From NCBI GenBank assembly GCA_902362365.1, contig CABIVQ010000022.1:1-47258 (forward strand): a DNA stretch of 47,258 nucleotides, read 5' to 3'. The translations under genes and the position numbers were made by a program. Of this stretch, positions 33,349 through 42,064 are shown piece by piece (the first letter of the stretch is position 1; each line of letters starts with the position of its first letter). This stretch comes from Clostridiaceae bacterium. Its GTDB lineage: Bacteria > Bacillota > Clostridia > Peptostreptococcales > Peptostreptococcaceae. Below the pieces are notes generated by a model, which was not told the DNA's origin, made no database searches, and saw only the letters and a list, made by a program, of their open reading frames with translations.

Positions 33349-33383
33349 GTTTGATCTCCTTAGTTGTTTATTTAAGAATAAAA

Positions 33384-33418
33384 AATATAGAGTACTAGCT
33401 AAGCTAATACTCTATATT
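33384..33418 (-). terminator. terminator of the IscA/HesB-like gene
   Basis: On the minus strand an 11-bp arm, one mismatch and a further 4 bp pair around a 3-base loop (33418-33403 with 33399-33384). TTTTTATTCTT follows. Confidence 0.85.
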
Positions 33419-33422
33419 AGAA

Positions 33423-33746
33423 TTAACAATCGCAGCCAGAGCATCCTCCGCCACAACCGCCTCCACCTTCAGGCATGTTTTCTACAGCGATTCTGAATCC
33501 ATATCCAGTATCTTCTATTGTAACATCCCCATATTGAGCGAATTCAGCTTGATCCATTATAAAGTGTAATCCATCAGTATCGAATGTTACGTCAGATGAA
33601 TTTTGCTCATCTAAAGCAAGACCGAAAGAAGGTCCGCTACAACCGAATCCTGCGAAGTATATTCTTATGCTTGATGGTTTATCATTATTTTCACTTATTA
33701 TTTTGTTTAAAGTATCAATTGCTGTTTGTGGTAAAGTTACTTTCAT
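33423..33746 (-). CDS. IscA/HesB-like protein with Cys-rich tail
   Basis: This is a 107-residue HesB-fold protein. SIRIYFAGFGCSGPSFGLALDEQ is the core strand pair with the first conserved Cys. The tail after residue 91 is Gly/Cys-rich (EGGGGCGGGCSGCDC) and carries four cysteines instead of the usual CGCG. Family members bind iron or Fe-S clusters and pass them to targets. Here the second and third ligands are likely in the tail. AAAGGGA precedes ATG by about eight bases. It lies upstream of trmB on the same strand but has its own terminator. No isc/suf genes are near, so a stand-alone carrier is inferred. Confidence 0.8.
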   Translation of the reverse strand: MKVTLPQTAIDTLNKIISENNDKPSSIRIYFAGFGCSGPSFGLALDEQNSSDVTFDTDGLHFIMDQAEFAQYGDVTIEDTGYGFRIAVENMPEGGGGCGGGCSGCDC

Positions 33747-33883
33747 TTAATCAATCCCTTTCTTTTTCTTTAGAATATATATATTATATACCCAATATGA
33801 GTATATAATCAAACATTTTAGTAAAATTTTTTAATTATGTTAATTATTACAGATTTATATTGTTTAATCTATTTACAAATACA

Positions 33884-34957
33884 CTATTTTGAAGATACAA
33901 AAGCATCTATATTAATCTTCTTTTCATCTTTTAAATTTATAACATATAGACTAGGGGTTGTATAATTATATTCACTTAAAAAAGGAAAAAGAAGTGTATA
34001 CCTATCCTCTTTTAATGAATGAAATTTATAAGTTCCATCTTTATCTGAAACACTGTGACATTTATTACCATTTGAATCTATTAATGTGATTGTTTTATCG
34101 CTTAATATATCATTATCATTAAGCACAATTTTTCCATAGATTGAGTATAAGTTAGAATTATTTTTATCAAAACTGAAAGAAGAGTTACTAATTTTCATTA
34201 TTAATGGCTGTATAAGCACTCCACTTAATAATCCAGATTTAAAAAAAGGAACTTCATGGTAGAAATCTGCTTTGATTATGCAATCAGAACATACGTTCTT
34301 TAGTGTGATTTTTGATATAGAATATAGTATAGATGGTCTTTCGTTAGTTTGTAGTTCATCATAATCACCTGTAACTTGTACATTATAATAATGAATCAAA
34401 TTATCTTCACCCCACAATATAACTGGCTCTAATGTATAGTCCTCTCCGTAATTAATAAATATAGGTTTTTGTAGCACGATTTGGTCATATGCAATGATTT
34501 TAACATCGTTATTGCTTAATGTGCTAACAAAGGAAAAATCATTGATATTGTTATTAGAAATATTTATTACTGCTAATTCTTTTAACTCAGATAAATTAGG
34601 AATAGTGTAGATATTATTAAAATCTAGATTTATGCTTTTTAATTTAGTTAATTTGCTTAAAAAAGATAAATCTTCTATTCTATTATTGCTTAATTCTAAA
34701 TTAGTTAAGTTTCTTAAGTGAGATAGCTTGCTTGTATCTTTTATTTTATTGTTGTTAAGTAATAGGTTGGTTAAATTCTTTGCAAACTCCAAACCATCTA
34801 AGTGTTTAATATTTTTATCTGATAAATTTAATTCTTTTAATGAACCTAAGAATTGTTTGGTTATTTCTCCTTCTGATTTGTCGCATGACATGGCTATTGA
34901 TAACCTTAAGTGCTTATTTATCCAATTATCGTCTTTACCTTTTGCCAAATTAATCAT
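33884..34957 (-). CDS. leucine-rich-repeat protein with C-terminal carboxypeptidase-regulatory-like domain
   Basis: This is a 357-residue protein with no signal peptide, membrane helix or sorting signal. Residues about 35-140 hold five internalin-type 22-residue repeats (LKELNLSDKNI, LLLNNNKIKD, LELSNNRIED, INLDFNNIY, INISNNNIND). A beta-rich middle region of unknown type spans 145-265. The last 90 residues (YSIYGKIVLND, KTITLIDSNGNKC, DKDGTYKFHSL, YTLLFPF) resemble a carboxypeptidase-regulatory-like (CarboxypepD_reg) beta-sandwich. The start is unclear: AAGGA touches ATG 34957, so an in-frame TTG at 34948 nine bases away may be used. It lies four bases after the acetyltransferase gene and should be co-translated with it. 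Confidence 0.75.
   Translation of the reverse strand: MINLAKGKDDNWINKHLRLSIAMSCDKSEGEITKQFLGSLKELNLSDKNIKHLDGLEFAKNLTNLLLNNNKIKDTSKLSHLRNLTNLELSNNRIEDLSFLSKLTKLKSINLDFNNIYTIPNLSELKELAVINISNNNINDFSFVSTLSNNDVKIIAYDQIVLQKPIFINYGEDYTLEPVILWGEDNLIHYYNVQVTGDYDELQTNERPSILYSISKITLKNVCSDCIIKADFYHEVPFFKSGLLSGVLIQPLIMKISNSSFSFDKNNSNLYSIYGKIVLNDNDILSDKTITLIDSNGNKCHSVSDKDGTYKFHSLKEDRYTLLFPFLSEYNYTTPSLYVINLKDEKKINIDAFVSSK
34287..34298. promoter_or_regulatory. perfect GAAC-N4-GTTC palindrome inside the LRR gene
   Basis: GAACATACGTTC matches the LexA core exactly but lies within coding sequence. One chance occurrence would not be surprising in a window of this size. Confidence 0.2.
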
Positions 34958-34961
34958 TCCT

Positions 34962-35540
34962 TTATATTTTTTTATTTTTAAAGTAATCTTTACTTAATAT
35001 TTCATATTTATAACATGCTATTGGTTTTGATCCAGTTGAATGGAATTTTCTCTTAAATTTGCCTAAGCAGTTAAAGCCTAAAGAGTCTAAATAACTTCTT
35101 GAGTGCTCGTTATCTTCGTATGTTTCAAGAAATATTCTTTTTAAATGTAAATCTTCAAATCCGAATTTAAGTATTTCTCTTGTTAGTTCGGGTATTAACT
35201 TAATGCCCCAGTATTTAGGATTTATACAAACTCCGATCTCACCCTCAATAGAATTACTAGGTATATTATTAAAACCAATATTACCTATTGTTTTATTATT
35301 TTCTTTATATACAATTGCGAATTGACCGATATAGCCTTTTCTATAATTGACTAAAAAAAATGTTTTAATAAATCTTTCAGTATCTGATATAGAGGTATGT
35401 TTTTTCATAGGAAGATATTTTACAACTATGTCTTGTCTATAATACTCATACATATCCTTAGCATCTTTTATAGTAACTGGTCTTAATATACACCTTCTCG
35501 TTTCTATGATTTTCATTTGAGGAAAAGTTAAATTATACAT
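34962..35540 (-). CDS. GNAT-family acetyltransferase (RimJ/RimL type)
   Basis: This is a 192-residue acetyl-CoA-dependent N-acetyltransferase. It starts with the ETRRCILRPVTIKDAKDMYEYY pattern of the RimJ/RimL group. GNIGFNNIPSNSIEGEIGVCINPKYWG holds the central strands, and LTREILKFGFEDLHLKRIFLETYEDNEHSRSYLDSLGF holds the acetyl-CoA-binding end. These enzymes acetylate ribosomal protein N-termini, amino groups or small amines; the substrate here is unknown. AAGGAGG precedes ATG. The LRR gene follows after four bases, so the two are one transcription unit. Confidence 0.85.
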   Translation of the reverse strand: MYNLTFPQMKIIETRRCILRPVTIKDAKDMYEYYRQDIVVKYLPMKKHTSISDTERFIKTFFLVNYRKGYIGQFAIVYKENNKTIGNIGFNNIPSNSIEGEIGVCINPKYWGIKLIPELTREILKFGFEDLHLKRIFLETYEDNEHSRSYLDSLGFNCLGKFKRKFHSTGSKPIACYKYEILSKDYFKNKKI

Positions 35541-35679
35541 ACTTAACCTCCTTTATTATATATTAATTATATATATAGACTATGATTTTGGTTATATAAC
35601 TGTTCATAAAATATATACTTTTATGCCATTTTTTAAAAAATGACTATTTTCAAAGGTTTTAAGGAGCAAAAATAATTTT

Positions 35680-35697
35680 ATGTCAGTTATATGTCAG
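35680..35697. repeat. direct repeat ATGTCAG upstream of the integrase
   Basis: Two copies of ATGTCAG start 11 bases apart (35680 and 35691), about one helix turn. A 14-base palindrome ATTTTTTAAAAAAT lies at 35628. Together they lie 110-180 bases before the integrase gene and could be protein-binding sites; the evidence is only the pattern. Confidence 0.35.
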
Positions 35698-35808
35698 AAC
35701 TTTTATCTGTTTTTTGTTTTATATTTGTGGTAAAATTAAGTTATAAAATTAGATAATTTATTTTATATTTATACATTTATATACATATTAATTAGAAGGA
35801 GAATCACC

Positions 35809-36924
35809 ATGAGTTTCGTTTTTATAAGAAAAAGAAGCAAGAATTATATAGTTTATTTAGAATATAAAGATCCGGAAAGTGGTAAGAAAAAACAAAAAAA
35901 TATGGGTTCTTTCGAAAAGAAAAGAGATGCAAATAAAAAGTTAACAGAGTTAAAAGATACAATATACAAGGATGATTTACTAACACCAAACACAATTACT
36001 TTAAAGAAACACCTTTTAGATTTCTTAGAAAAATACAAAGAAAATTTATCTGTAACTACATATAATAGTTATATTAGAATATGTAATAAATATATTATAC
36101 CTATCTTAGGAGATATAAAATTAGAAGATTTAAGACCTGTTCATATACAAAACTATGTAGATGATTTAGTTGGTATATTAACTCCACAGACAATTAAAAT
36201 ACATATAAATATTTTAAATTTGGCATTAAAAAGAGCCTATAGATTAAAGTTAATAAGAGAAAATGTTATAGAATGCATAGAAATTCCTAAGTCTAGGAAG
36301 TTCAAAAATAAAATATACAACCAAGAAAATATGGTTAAGCTTCTAAATATAAGTAAAGATACACCACTGGAACTTCCTATAACACTAGCAAGTGGTTTAG
36401 GGCTAAGAATATCTGAAATACTAGGCCTTACTTGGGATAATATAGATTTCGAAGAGAAACTTATAACAGTAGATAAAATAACTATTCGTTCTAATGGGAA
36501 GGTAGTACTTAAAAGTCCTAAGACGGATACATCTATTAGAACTATATCTGCTCCAACAGAAATTATAAGTATGTTAAAGGAACATAAACGTAAATGTTTA
36601 GAATTAAAACTAAAAGGCATTATAAGAAAAGATAACAACTTTATATTTTTCGATAAAAACGGAAATCCAATTGCGCAAGATGTATTAAGTAGAAAGTTTT
36701 CTCGTTTTTTAGAAAAGCATAATTTAGAACATATAAGATTTCATGATCTAAGACATTCACATGTAACATTACTTATAAATTCAAAAGTTCCTATAAAGGT
36801 AATTTCTGAAAGAGTTGGTCATTCAAATATTAATACCACATTAAATATTTACTCTCATGTTCTTAAAGAAATGGATAAAGAAGCTTCAGATAAGATTTCA
36901 GAAAGTTTATTTAAGTTGGATTAA
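35809..36924 (+). CDS. orphan phage-type tyrosine integrase
   Basis: This is a 371-residue integrase with three domains. Residues 1-55 form an AP2-like arm-binding domain (FIRKRSKNYIVYLEYKD, then KKKQKNMGSFEKKRDA). A core-binding domain follows (about 62-160), then the catalytic domain with R200 (GLGLRISEIL), K238 region, H312 and R315 (FHDLRHSHVTLL), H338 (RVGHSN) and Y348 (LNIYSH). All catalytic residues are intact. It is the type used by integrative elements and temperate phages. No excisionase, repressor, replication or capsid gene lies beside it. AGAAGGAG precedes ATG and a terminator follows, so it is a stand-alone unit. Confidence 0.9.
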   Translation: MSFVFIRKRSKNYIVYLEYKDPESGKKKQKNMGSFEKKRDANKKLTELKDTIYKDDLLTPNTITLKKHLLDFLEKYKENLSVTTYNSYIRICNKYIIPILGDIKLEDLRPVHIQNYVDDLVGILTPQTIKIHINILNLALKRAYRLKLIRENVIECIEIPKSRKFKNKIYNQENMVKLLNISKDTPLELPITLASGLGLRISEILGLTWDNIDFEEKLITVDKITIRSNGKVVLKSPKTDTSIRTISAPTEIISMLKEHKRKCLELKLKGIIRKDNNFIFFDKNGNPIAQDVLSRKFSRFLEKHNLEHIRFHDLRHSHVTLLINSKVPIKVISERVGHSNINTTLNIYSHVLKEMDKEASDKISESLFKLD

Positions 36925-37067
36925 CATAATATTAATAATGTAAATAAGTTTAAATAAGTACGAAAAACGACTTTTTAAAATCAATTTTAAGACGTTTATA
37001 ATAACCTTGGCAAGTGATTAATCCTTGAGAAGTGTTAATTTGCTTAGAATGTAAATAAATAGATATT

Positions 37068-37089
37068 TAAGCAGTTTTGCTTATTTTTA
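37068..37089 (+). terminator. terminator downstream of the integrase
   Basis: TAAGCA (37068) and TGCTTA (37078-37083) pair around GTTT and are followed by T5. It lies 144 bases after the integrase stop; the gap between (36925-37067) shows no gene. Confidence 0.55.
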
Positions 37090-37185
37090 TAAAAAATCTA
37101 ACTATTTTCATAATAGATTCAGTTAATTTTAATAAAAAATAAATTACATGTGATATTTATTAATATTAGTAATTAATTCTCAACG

Positions 37186-37223
37186 CTATAAGTTTACATA
37201 TATAGTATTATGTAAACTTATAG
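37186..37223 (-). terminator. 15-bp hairpin at the end of corA
   Basis: Arms 37186-37200 and 37209-37223 are perfect over 15 bp with an 8-base loop. On the minus strand the stem starts within the last codons of corA. No T-run follows, so it may protect the 3' end rather than terminate. Confidence 0.6.
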
Positions 37224-38174
37224 TATTTTCTTAATTCTAAAAATCAGTAAACTTATAACTATAATCAAAATCATAAAAAAAATTGTAATAGGATATGCAT
37301 AGTGATAATTAAGTTCTGGCATGTATTTAAAGTTCATGCCATAAATACCTGTTATAATTGTTAATGGAGATGCAATACCAGTTAGTATAGTAAGCTTTGT
37401 TATTAAAGAGTTTGTTTCTTCTGCTACTTGGGAAGAATATATATCTAAAAGTTTATCTGCCAGTTCTCTTGTAGATATAGCAAAGCTATATAATTTATCT
37501 ATTCCAAAATCTATCCCTTGTAGATTTTCAATATTATGTTTTTTTATGTCCGAAGCTTTCATATACCTTATATTTTCTTTTAGGATTCTATCACCTATAT
37601 ATAATAAAGGCCGAGTATTTTTTACTATAGTCCTAGTTAAACTTCTTACATGATTAATATCTGATATATTATTGTCATATACTCCATTCATAATATTATC
37701 TTCCATCTCTAATATCATATCTTCTACAAGCTCTAAATTCTCAAATCCATTTAACATTATCTTTTTAAAGATAAGGTAATTAATTTTATACAATGATACT
37801 ATAGGAGTTTTACTTAATGTATGCTTATTTTCAATTACATCATTTATATATTTATATAAAAAATTATCGTTATTTACAACTACAAGAATAAAACGATCTG
37901 CAAGATACATATTAATTTCTTCTAGATAAAGATTTTTATTTTCTAGTTTGTATGTATTTAAACTTATAAAGTCATATTTATCAAATACATCTAATTTCAT
38001 ACTATCATCGAATTCTAAGCACTCTCCAAAAGTAGTTTCATCAATTTCTAAAGGGTCTTTAAGTTCTTTTAATTCTTCTGGTGTACATAATATAAGATAG
38101 TAATTACTTTTATGGAAAAAGTCACTCTTTGTATTATTATATAACTTATCTATAGTTAAATCTAATATGTTCAT
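37218..38174 (-). CDS. corA: CorA-family magnesium/divalent cation channel
   Basis: This is a 318-residue protein of the CorA-like (MIT) family. A long soluble N-terminal domain (1-255) is followed by two C-terminal helices. The GMN motif Y278-G-M-N281 is at the end of the first helix, the selectivity entrance of the pentameric channel. The signature acidic loop after it is MPELNYHYAYP. The length is normal. AAAGGTG lies before ATG. It is transcribed alone. Mg2+ is the usual ion; Co2+ or Ni2+ also pass in known members. Confidence 0.9.
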   Translation of the reverse strand: MNILDLTIDKLYNNTKSDFFHKSNYYLILCTPEELKELKDPLEIDETTFGECLEFDDSMKLDVFDKYDFISLNTYKLENKNLYLEEINMYLADRFILVVVNNDNFLYKYINDVIENKHTLSKTPIVSLYKINYLIFKKIMLNGFENLELVEDMILEMEDNIMNGVYDNNISDINHVRSLTRTIVKNTRPLLYIGDRILKENIRYMKASDIKKHNIENLQGIDFGIDKLYSFAISTRELADKLLDIYSSQVAEETNSLITKLTILTGIASPLTIITGIYGMNFKYMPELNYHYAYPITIFFMILIIVISLLIFRIKKIL

Positions 38175-38296
38175 TTTATCACCTTTTCAAAATTATCCTC
38201 TATTAATTTAATATATGACTTTTCTATATTTTTATACTTTTAGATTAAAATGTTATGCTATATATTGCTTATCTTACTATAATTTATAAGGGTACA

Positions 38297-38327
38297 AAAA
38301 AGAGAAGCGTTAGCTTCTCTTTTTCTA
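38297..38327 (-). terminator. terminator of the ispH operon
   Basis: AAAAAGAGAAGC (38297-38308) and GCTTCTCTTTTT (38313-38324) form a perfect 12-bp stem with a GTTA loop; on the minus strand T6 ends the stem. It closes the six-gene reverse operon. Confidence 0.9.
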
Positions 38328-39164
38328 TATAGATTCTATAAAGTTTATAACTTCAGTAATTATCCAATCTGGAGTAGATGCACCTGCTGTTACTCCTATT
38401 ATATTAAACTTCTTTAATTCATTAATATCTAACTCATCTTTTGTTTCAATTGCGAATGTAGGAACTATGCCGCTACATATATTTACTAGCTTTTGTGTAT
38501 TTGAACTGTGTTTACCGCCTATTACTATCATGCAATCTACTTCTTTTGATAGCTCTTTAGCAGAAAATTGTCTTTCTTTTGTAGCTGAACAGATTGTATT
38601 TTTAAAAACAATATCATTTAGTCTTTCAGATAGTTTTTCTACTATAGAATTGTATAAATCTAAATTAATAGTAGTTTGTGATACTACACAATATTTTTCA
38701 TTAGCATCTAAATTTAATTGATCAATTTCATCAAGAGTTTTAATTATAATTGCATCTTCATTGCACCATCCATTTATACCTATAACCTCAGGATGATTTT
38801 TATCACCTATGACTATAATCTTATAACCTTTTTCACTATAATCTTTAGCAATATTATGGATTTTTTTAACAAATGGGCAAGTTGTGTCTATAACATTTAT
38901 ATCTTTTTCTTTTGATTGTATATAGATATCTTCACCTACTCCATGAGATCTTATTATTACACTTTCATTTGATGGAATATCATTTAAATCATTAACAGTT
39001 TTAAGACCTCTATCTTCATACTTTGATACAGCTTGTTTATTATGAATTAGCGGACCTAAAGCATATATTCCATTTTCTCTTTCTTCAAGTTCATGCCAAG
39101 CCATATTCATAGCTCTTTTTACACCAAAGCAAAAACCAGCATTGTTAGCTATCTTAACTTTCAT
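38325..39164 (-). CDS. ispH: 4-hydroxy-3-methylbut-2-enyl diphosphate reductase IspH
   Basis: This is the last enzyme of the MEP isoprenoid pathway; it makes IPP and DMAPP with a [4Fe-4S] cluster. The cluster cysteines are C12 (AGFCFGVKRA), C96 (DTTCPFVKKIH) and C192 (NTICSATKERQ). IRSHGVGE and GKHSSNTQKL bind substrate. At 279 residues it is the stand-alone form; in many Clostridia ispH is fused to ribosomal protein S1 repeats, which are absent here. It is last in the operon, 11 bases after plsC. Confidence 0.97.
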   Translation of the reverse strand: MKVKIANNAGFCFGVKRAMNMAWHELEERENGIYALGPLIHNKQAVSKYEDRGLKTVNDLNDIPSNESVIIRSHGVGEDIYIQSKEKDINVIDTTCPFVKKIHNIAKDYSEKGYKIIVIGDKNHPEVIGINGWCNEDAIIIKTLDEIDQLNLDANEKYCVVSQTTINLDLYNSIVEKLSERLNDIVFKNTICSATKERQFSAKELSKEVDCMIVIGGKHSSNTQKLVNICSGIVPTFAIETKDELDINELKKFNIIGVTAGASTPDWIITEVINFIESI

Positions 39165-39175
39165 ATGCTATCTCC

Positions 39176-39772
39176 CTATTTTGAATTTATATAATAGTTC
39201 TCTTTAATCACCTCTAGAACATTTTGAGATAATCTTTCATAATCTTTTGTATTAAGTCTTTCTCTATAATAATCTTCAAATGATATAGGTTTATCTATAT
39301 AAATAGTAACTCTATTAAACAATTTATAATTAGATATTATAGATATCGGAACTACCATTGCCTTTCCTTTTATAGCGAACATTGATAAACCAGCCTTAGC
39401 TTCACCAAATCCTGGTTCTTTAATTCTTGTTCCTTCAGGAAAGATACCTAATACATACCCATTTTTTATACTCTTTAAAATATTTTTTATAGTAGATATA
39501 TCTGGATTTTCTCTGTTTATAGGTATAACATTTAATTTCTCTAATACATATGCTAAGGGTTTAATTTTAAACAATTCCTTTTTAGCAACAGCTGCTACTT
39601 CTCTATTTTCAATTGCTGCTGCAATGAATATTGGGTCTAAGTTTGATTTATGGTTAGCTGCTATTACAAGGTTTCCTTCATTTGGTATATTTTCAGCTCC
39701 GATAACTCTGTATTTAAAGAATATCTTAGAAAATACCTTAAATACTTTTATTACAAATTTATAAAAATTCAT
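39176..39772 (-). CDS. plsC: 1-acyl-sn-glycerol-3-phosphate acyltransferase
   Basis: It adds the second acyl chain to lysophosphatidate, giving phosphatidate for membrane lipids. The 198-residue protein has one N-terminal hydrophobic stretch. The catalytic HX4D is NHKSNLDP near residue 40, and the glycerol-3-phosphate site is FPEGTRIKEPG. The family is common directly after cmk in Clostridia. It lies 17 bases after cmk and 11 before ispH. Confidence 0.93.
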   Translation of the reverse strand: MNFYKFVIKVFKVFSKIFFKYRVIGAENIPNEGNLVIAANHKSNLDPIFIAAAIENREVAAVAKKELFKIKPLAYVLEKLNVIPINRENPDISTIKNILKSIKNGYVLGIFPEGTRIKEPGFGEAKAGLSMFAIKGKAMVVPISIISNYKLFNRVTIYIDKPISFEDYYRERLNTKDYERLSQNVLEVIKENYYINSK

Positions 39773-39789
39773 TCTATCTCCCCTTAATA

Positions 39790-40440
39790 TTACAGATTTA
39801 TTTTAGATAATACGTAATCAACAACTTCATCTATTGATTTTCCAGTAGTATCTATTTCTATAGCATTTTCTGCTTTTACTAATGGAGCAAACTCTCTGTT
39901 TGAATCTATTTCATCTCTTCTTACTATATCTTTTATTATTTCTTCTAAAGATGTATCATATCCTTTTTCTGTAAGTTCTTTAAAGCGTCTTATTCCTCTT
40001 TCTTCAGGTGTAGCTATAAGATAAAACTTATAATCTGCATTAGGGAATACATATGAACCTATATCTCTACCATCTAATATAACAGAGTTTCTTTTTCCTA
40101 TTTCTCTTTGAACATCTACCATTAAGTATCTAACTTCTTTTATCTTAGCAACATTAGATACATTGTTACTTACTTCTATTGTTCTTATTTCTTCATTTAC
40201 TATTTCTTTATCTAAGTAAAGGTTATTATCTCTAAAATCAATATCAGTATTTTGAGCAATTTTTATTACTTCTTCTTCATTATTTATATCTACATTATTC
40301 TTTAAACATTTATAAGTTATAGCTCTATACATTGCACCTGTATCGATATAATTTATATTTAATCTTTTAGCTATTATCTTAGCTATTGTACTTTTACCAG
40401 CTCCTGCTGGTCCATCTACTGCTATTACTAAGTTATTCAT
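39790..40440 (-). CDS. cmk: cytidylate kinase
   Basis: It phosphorylates CMP and dCMP with ATP. The 216-residue protein has a P-loop GPAGAGKST at about 9-17. YIDTGAMYRAIT is the CMP-binding part, and LDGRDIGSYVFPNADYKFYLIA precedes the lid. RRDEIDSNREFAPLVKAENAIEIDT is the C-terminal signature. The start follows AGGAGA. It lies between aroH (26-base gap) and plsC in the operon. Confidence 0.97.
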   Translation of the reverse strand: MNNLVIAVDGPAGAGKSTIAKIIAKRLNINYIDTGAMYRAITYKCLKNNVDINNEEEVIKIAQNTDIDFRDNNLYLDKEIVNEEIRTIEVSNNVSNVAKIKEVRYLMVDVQREIGKRNSVILDGRDIGSYVFPNADYKFYLIATPEERGIRRFKELTEKGYDTSLEEIIKDIVRRDEIDSNREFAPLVKAENAIEIDTTGKSIDEVVDYVLSKINL

Positions 40441-40466
40441 TTTTGTTTCTCCTATTCTGACAAATA

Positions 40467-40832
40467 TTATTTTGATAAATCGGGTCTGAGTATATCAGCC
40501 TTATTTAAATAAACATGCTTTATATCACTTTTGTTTTTATCACTATTTATGTACATAATAACTCTTATACACTTTTCTAAACTTCCAACTATATACTTTT
40601 CTTCAAAATTTAATAAAGGTATATCAACAAGTCCTAAATTTTCTCTAACAGCAACTGCTGGGTACACTGCATCTAAATCTTTTGTCATAGTAAAGCACAT
40701 ACTTATTATATCATCTGATTCTAAATTATTATTAGTAATTATTTTATTTATAAGTGTAGCTGTTTCATTTAATATATCTTCTCTTTTATTAGAAGAAGCT
40801 GTTGTCGCACCTCTAATTGCTAAAACTCTCAT
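40467..40832 (-). CDS. aroH: monofunctional chorismate mutase, AroH class
   Basis: It converts chorismate to prephenate for phenylalanine and tyrosine synthesis. The 121-residue trimer-type protein begins MRVLAIRGATTASSN with the active-site Arg7. SMCFTMTKDLDAVYPAVAVR and HVYLNKADILRPDL follow as in B. subtilis AroH. I start at ATG 40832 because AGGTG lies just ahead; a GTG at 40841 is part of that site. It begins nine bases after the flavoprotein stop. No other aromatic gene is in the window. Confidence 0.92.
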   Translation of the reverse strand: MRVLAIRGATTASSNKREDILNETATLINKIITNNNLESDDIISMCFTMTKDLDAVYPAVAVRENLGLVDIPLLNFEEKYIVGSLEKCIRVIMYINSDKNKSDIKHVYLNKADILRPDLSK

Positions 40833-40841
40833 AATTATCAC

Positions 40842-42053
40842 CTATACACTTAATCCTGCAAGATAACCTGTTGAAAATGCTATTTGAAGGTTATATCCTC
40901 CTGTTTCAGCATCTATATCAATAACTTCTCCTGTAAGATATAAATTTTTTATTATTTTAGATTCCATAGTTGAAGAATTAATTTCTTTAACAGATATTCC
41001 TCCACTAGTTACCATGGAAGCTTTAATACCTAAACAACCATTACATGTAAGCTGCATATTTTTTAAATATTCAATTATTCTATTTTCATCTTTTTTAGAT
41101 AATTCATTAGCTTTTTTATCACTTAAATCTAAAACATCAAATATGCCTTTTAAAAAGTTCTGAGGTAATATGCCCTTTAAGTTATTTAAAACATTTTTAT
41201 TTGGATTTTCTCTTAGTGCTTTAGATAAATCCTCTACACTAACATTTGGTAAACAATCTATCGTTAAAGTCACCTTATCATTTTCTAATAGTTTATTTAT
41301 ATACGATGACATTATTAATACAACGGGTCCTGTTATTCCAAAGTGAGCAAATAACATATCTCCTATTTTGGAGATTTTTTTCTTTTTGATTTTGCAAGAT
41401 ATCTCTACTTTTTGAAGAGCAATACCTTGTAAGTTTTTTATCCAGTTTTCTTCTATAGTTAATGGGCTAAGAGCAGGATATAACTTATTAAGTGTATGAT
41501 TATTCTTTTGAAGTATATCATACATTAATCCATCTGAACCTGTACTTTCGTAACTTTTACCACCAGTAGAGATTATTACTTTATCTGCATATATATTTTT
41601 ATTATCGTCAGTAATAACGCCTGATACAGTATCATCTTTAACTATAAGATCAATTACTTTTGTATTATACATTATCTTTACATTATTTTGAATTAAATCT
41701 TCTTCTAGTATATCTATTACTTCAGTTGCTTTATCACTTTTTGTATAAACCTTATGGTCATTAGACTCCTCAACTTTGTACTCTAAGTTTTTACTACTAA
41801 AATAATTTAATAGATCTGTATTTGTAAATGTATAAAAACTACTGTATAAAAATTTCTTATTATTAACTACTTTATCAAAGAATTCGTCTATATCTCTATT
41901 ATTAGTGATATTACATCTTCCACCACCAGTTAACTTAAGCTTTTTACCTAATTCATTGTTTCTTTCTATTAATATTACTTCATGATTTTTTGAAGCTGTT
42001 AAAGCAGCCATCATACCAGATGGGCCTGCACCAACCACTATAACCTTTGACAT
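40842..42053 (-). CDS. BaiN/HI0933-like FAD-binding oxidoreductase
   Basis: This is a 403-residue flavoprotein. The N-terminal FAD Rossmann motif is VGAGPSGMMAAL, followed by LGKKLKLTGGGRCNITN, the family signature. TGGKSYESTGSDG and the C-terminal TGEVIDIDAETGGYNLQIAFSTGYLAG complete the fold. Members are often annotated as aminoacetone oxidase or NAD(P)/FAD oxidoreductases. BaiN acts on bile acids in some gut Clostridia, but this broad family does not imply that. It lies 11 bases after the phosphatase gene in the operon. The reaction is unknown. Confidence 0.88.
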   Translation of the reverse strand: MSKVIVVGAGPSGMMAALTASKNHEVILIERNNELGKKLKLTGGGRCNITNNRDIDEFFDKVVNNKKFLYSSFYTFTNTDLLNYFSSKNLEYKVEESNDHKVYTKSDKATEVIDILEEDLIQNNVKIMYNTKVIDLIVKDDTVSGVITDDNKNIYADKVIISTGGKSYESTGSDGLMYDILQKNNHTLNKLYPALSPLTIEENWIKNLQGIALQKVEISCKIKKKKISKIGDMLFAHFGITGPVVLIMSSYINKLLENDKVTLTIDCLPNVSVEDLSKALRENPNKNVLNNLKGILPQNFLKGIFDVLDLSDKKANELSKKDENRIIEYLKNMQLTCNGCLGIKASMVTSGGISVKEINSSTMESKIIKNLYLTGEVIDIDAETGGYNLQIAFSTGYLAGLSV

Positions 42054-42064
42054 AAATACTCTCC

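Noticed and set aside
34287..34298. SOS control of the LRR gene by the internal GAACATACGTTC
   Set aside because: The site is in the middle of the coding region, far from any promoter; a single chance match is plausible.
29577..35650. AAAATGACTATTTT present upstream of both tyrosine recombinases (29577 and 35637)
   Set aside because: With this base composition many 14-base AT-rich matches are expected by chance in 47 kb, and the orientation relative to the two genes differs.
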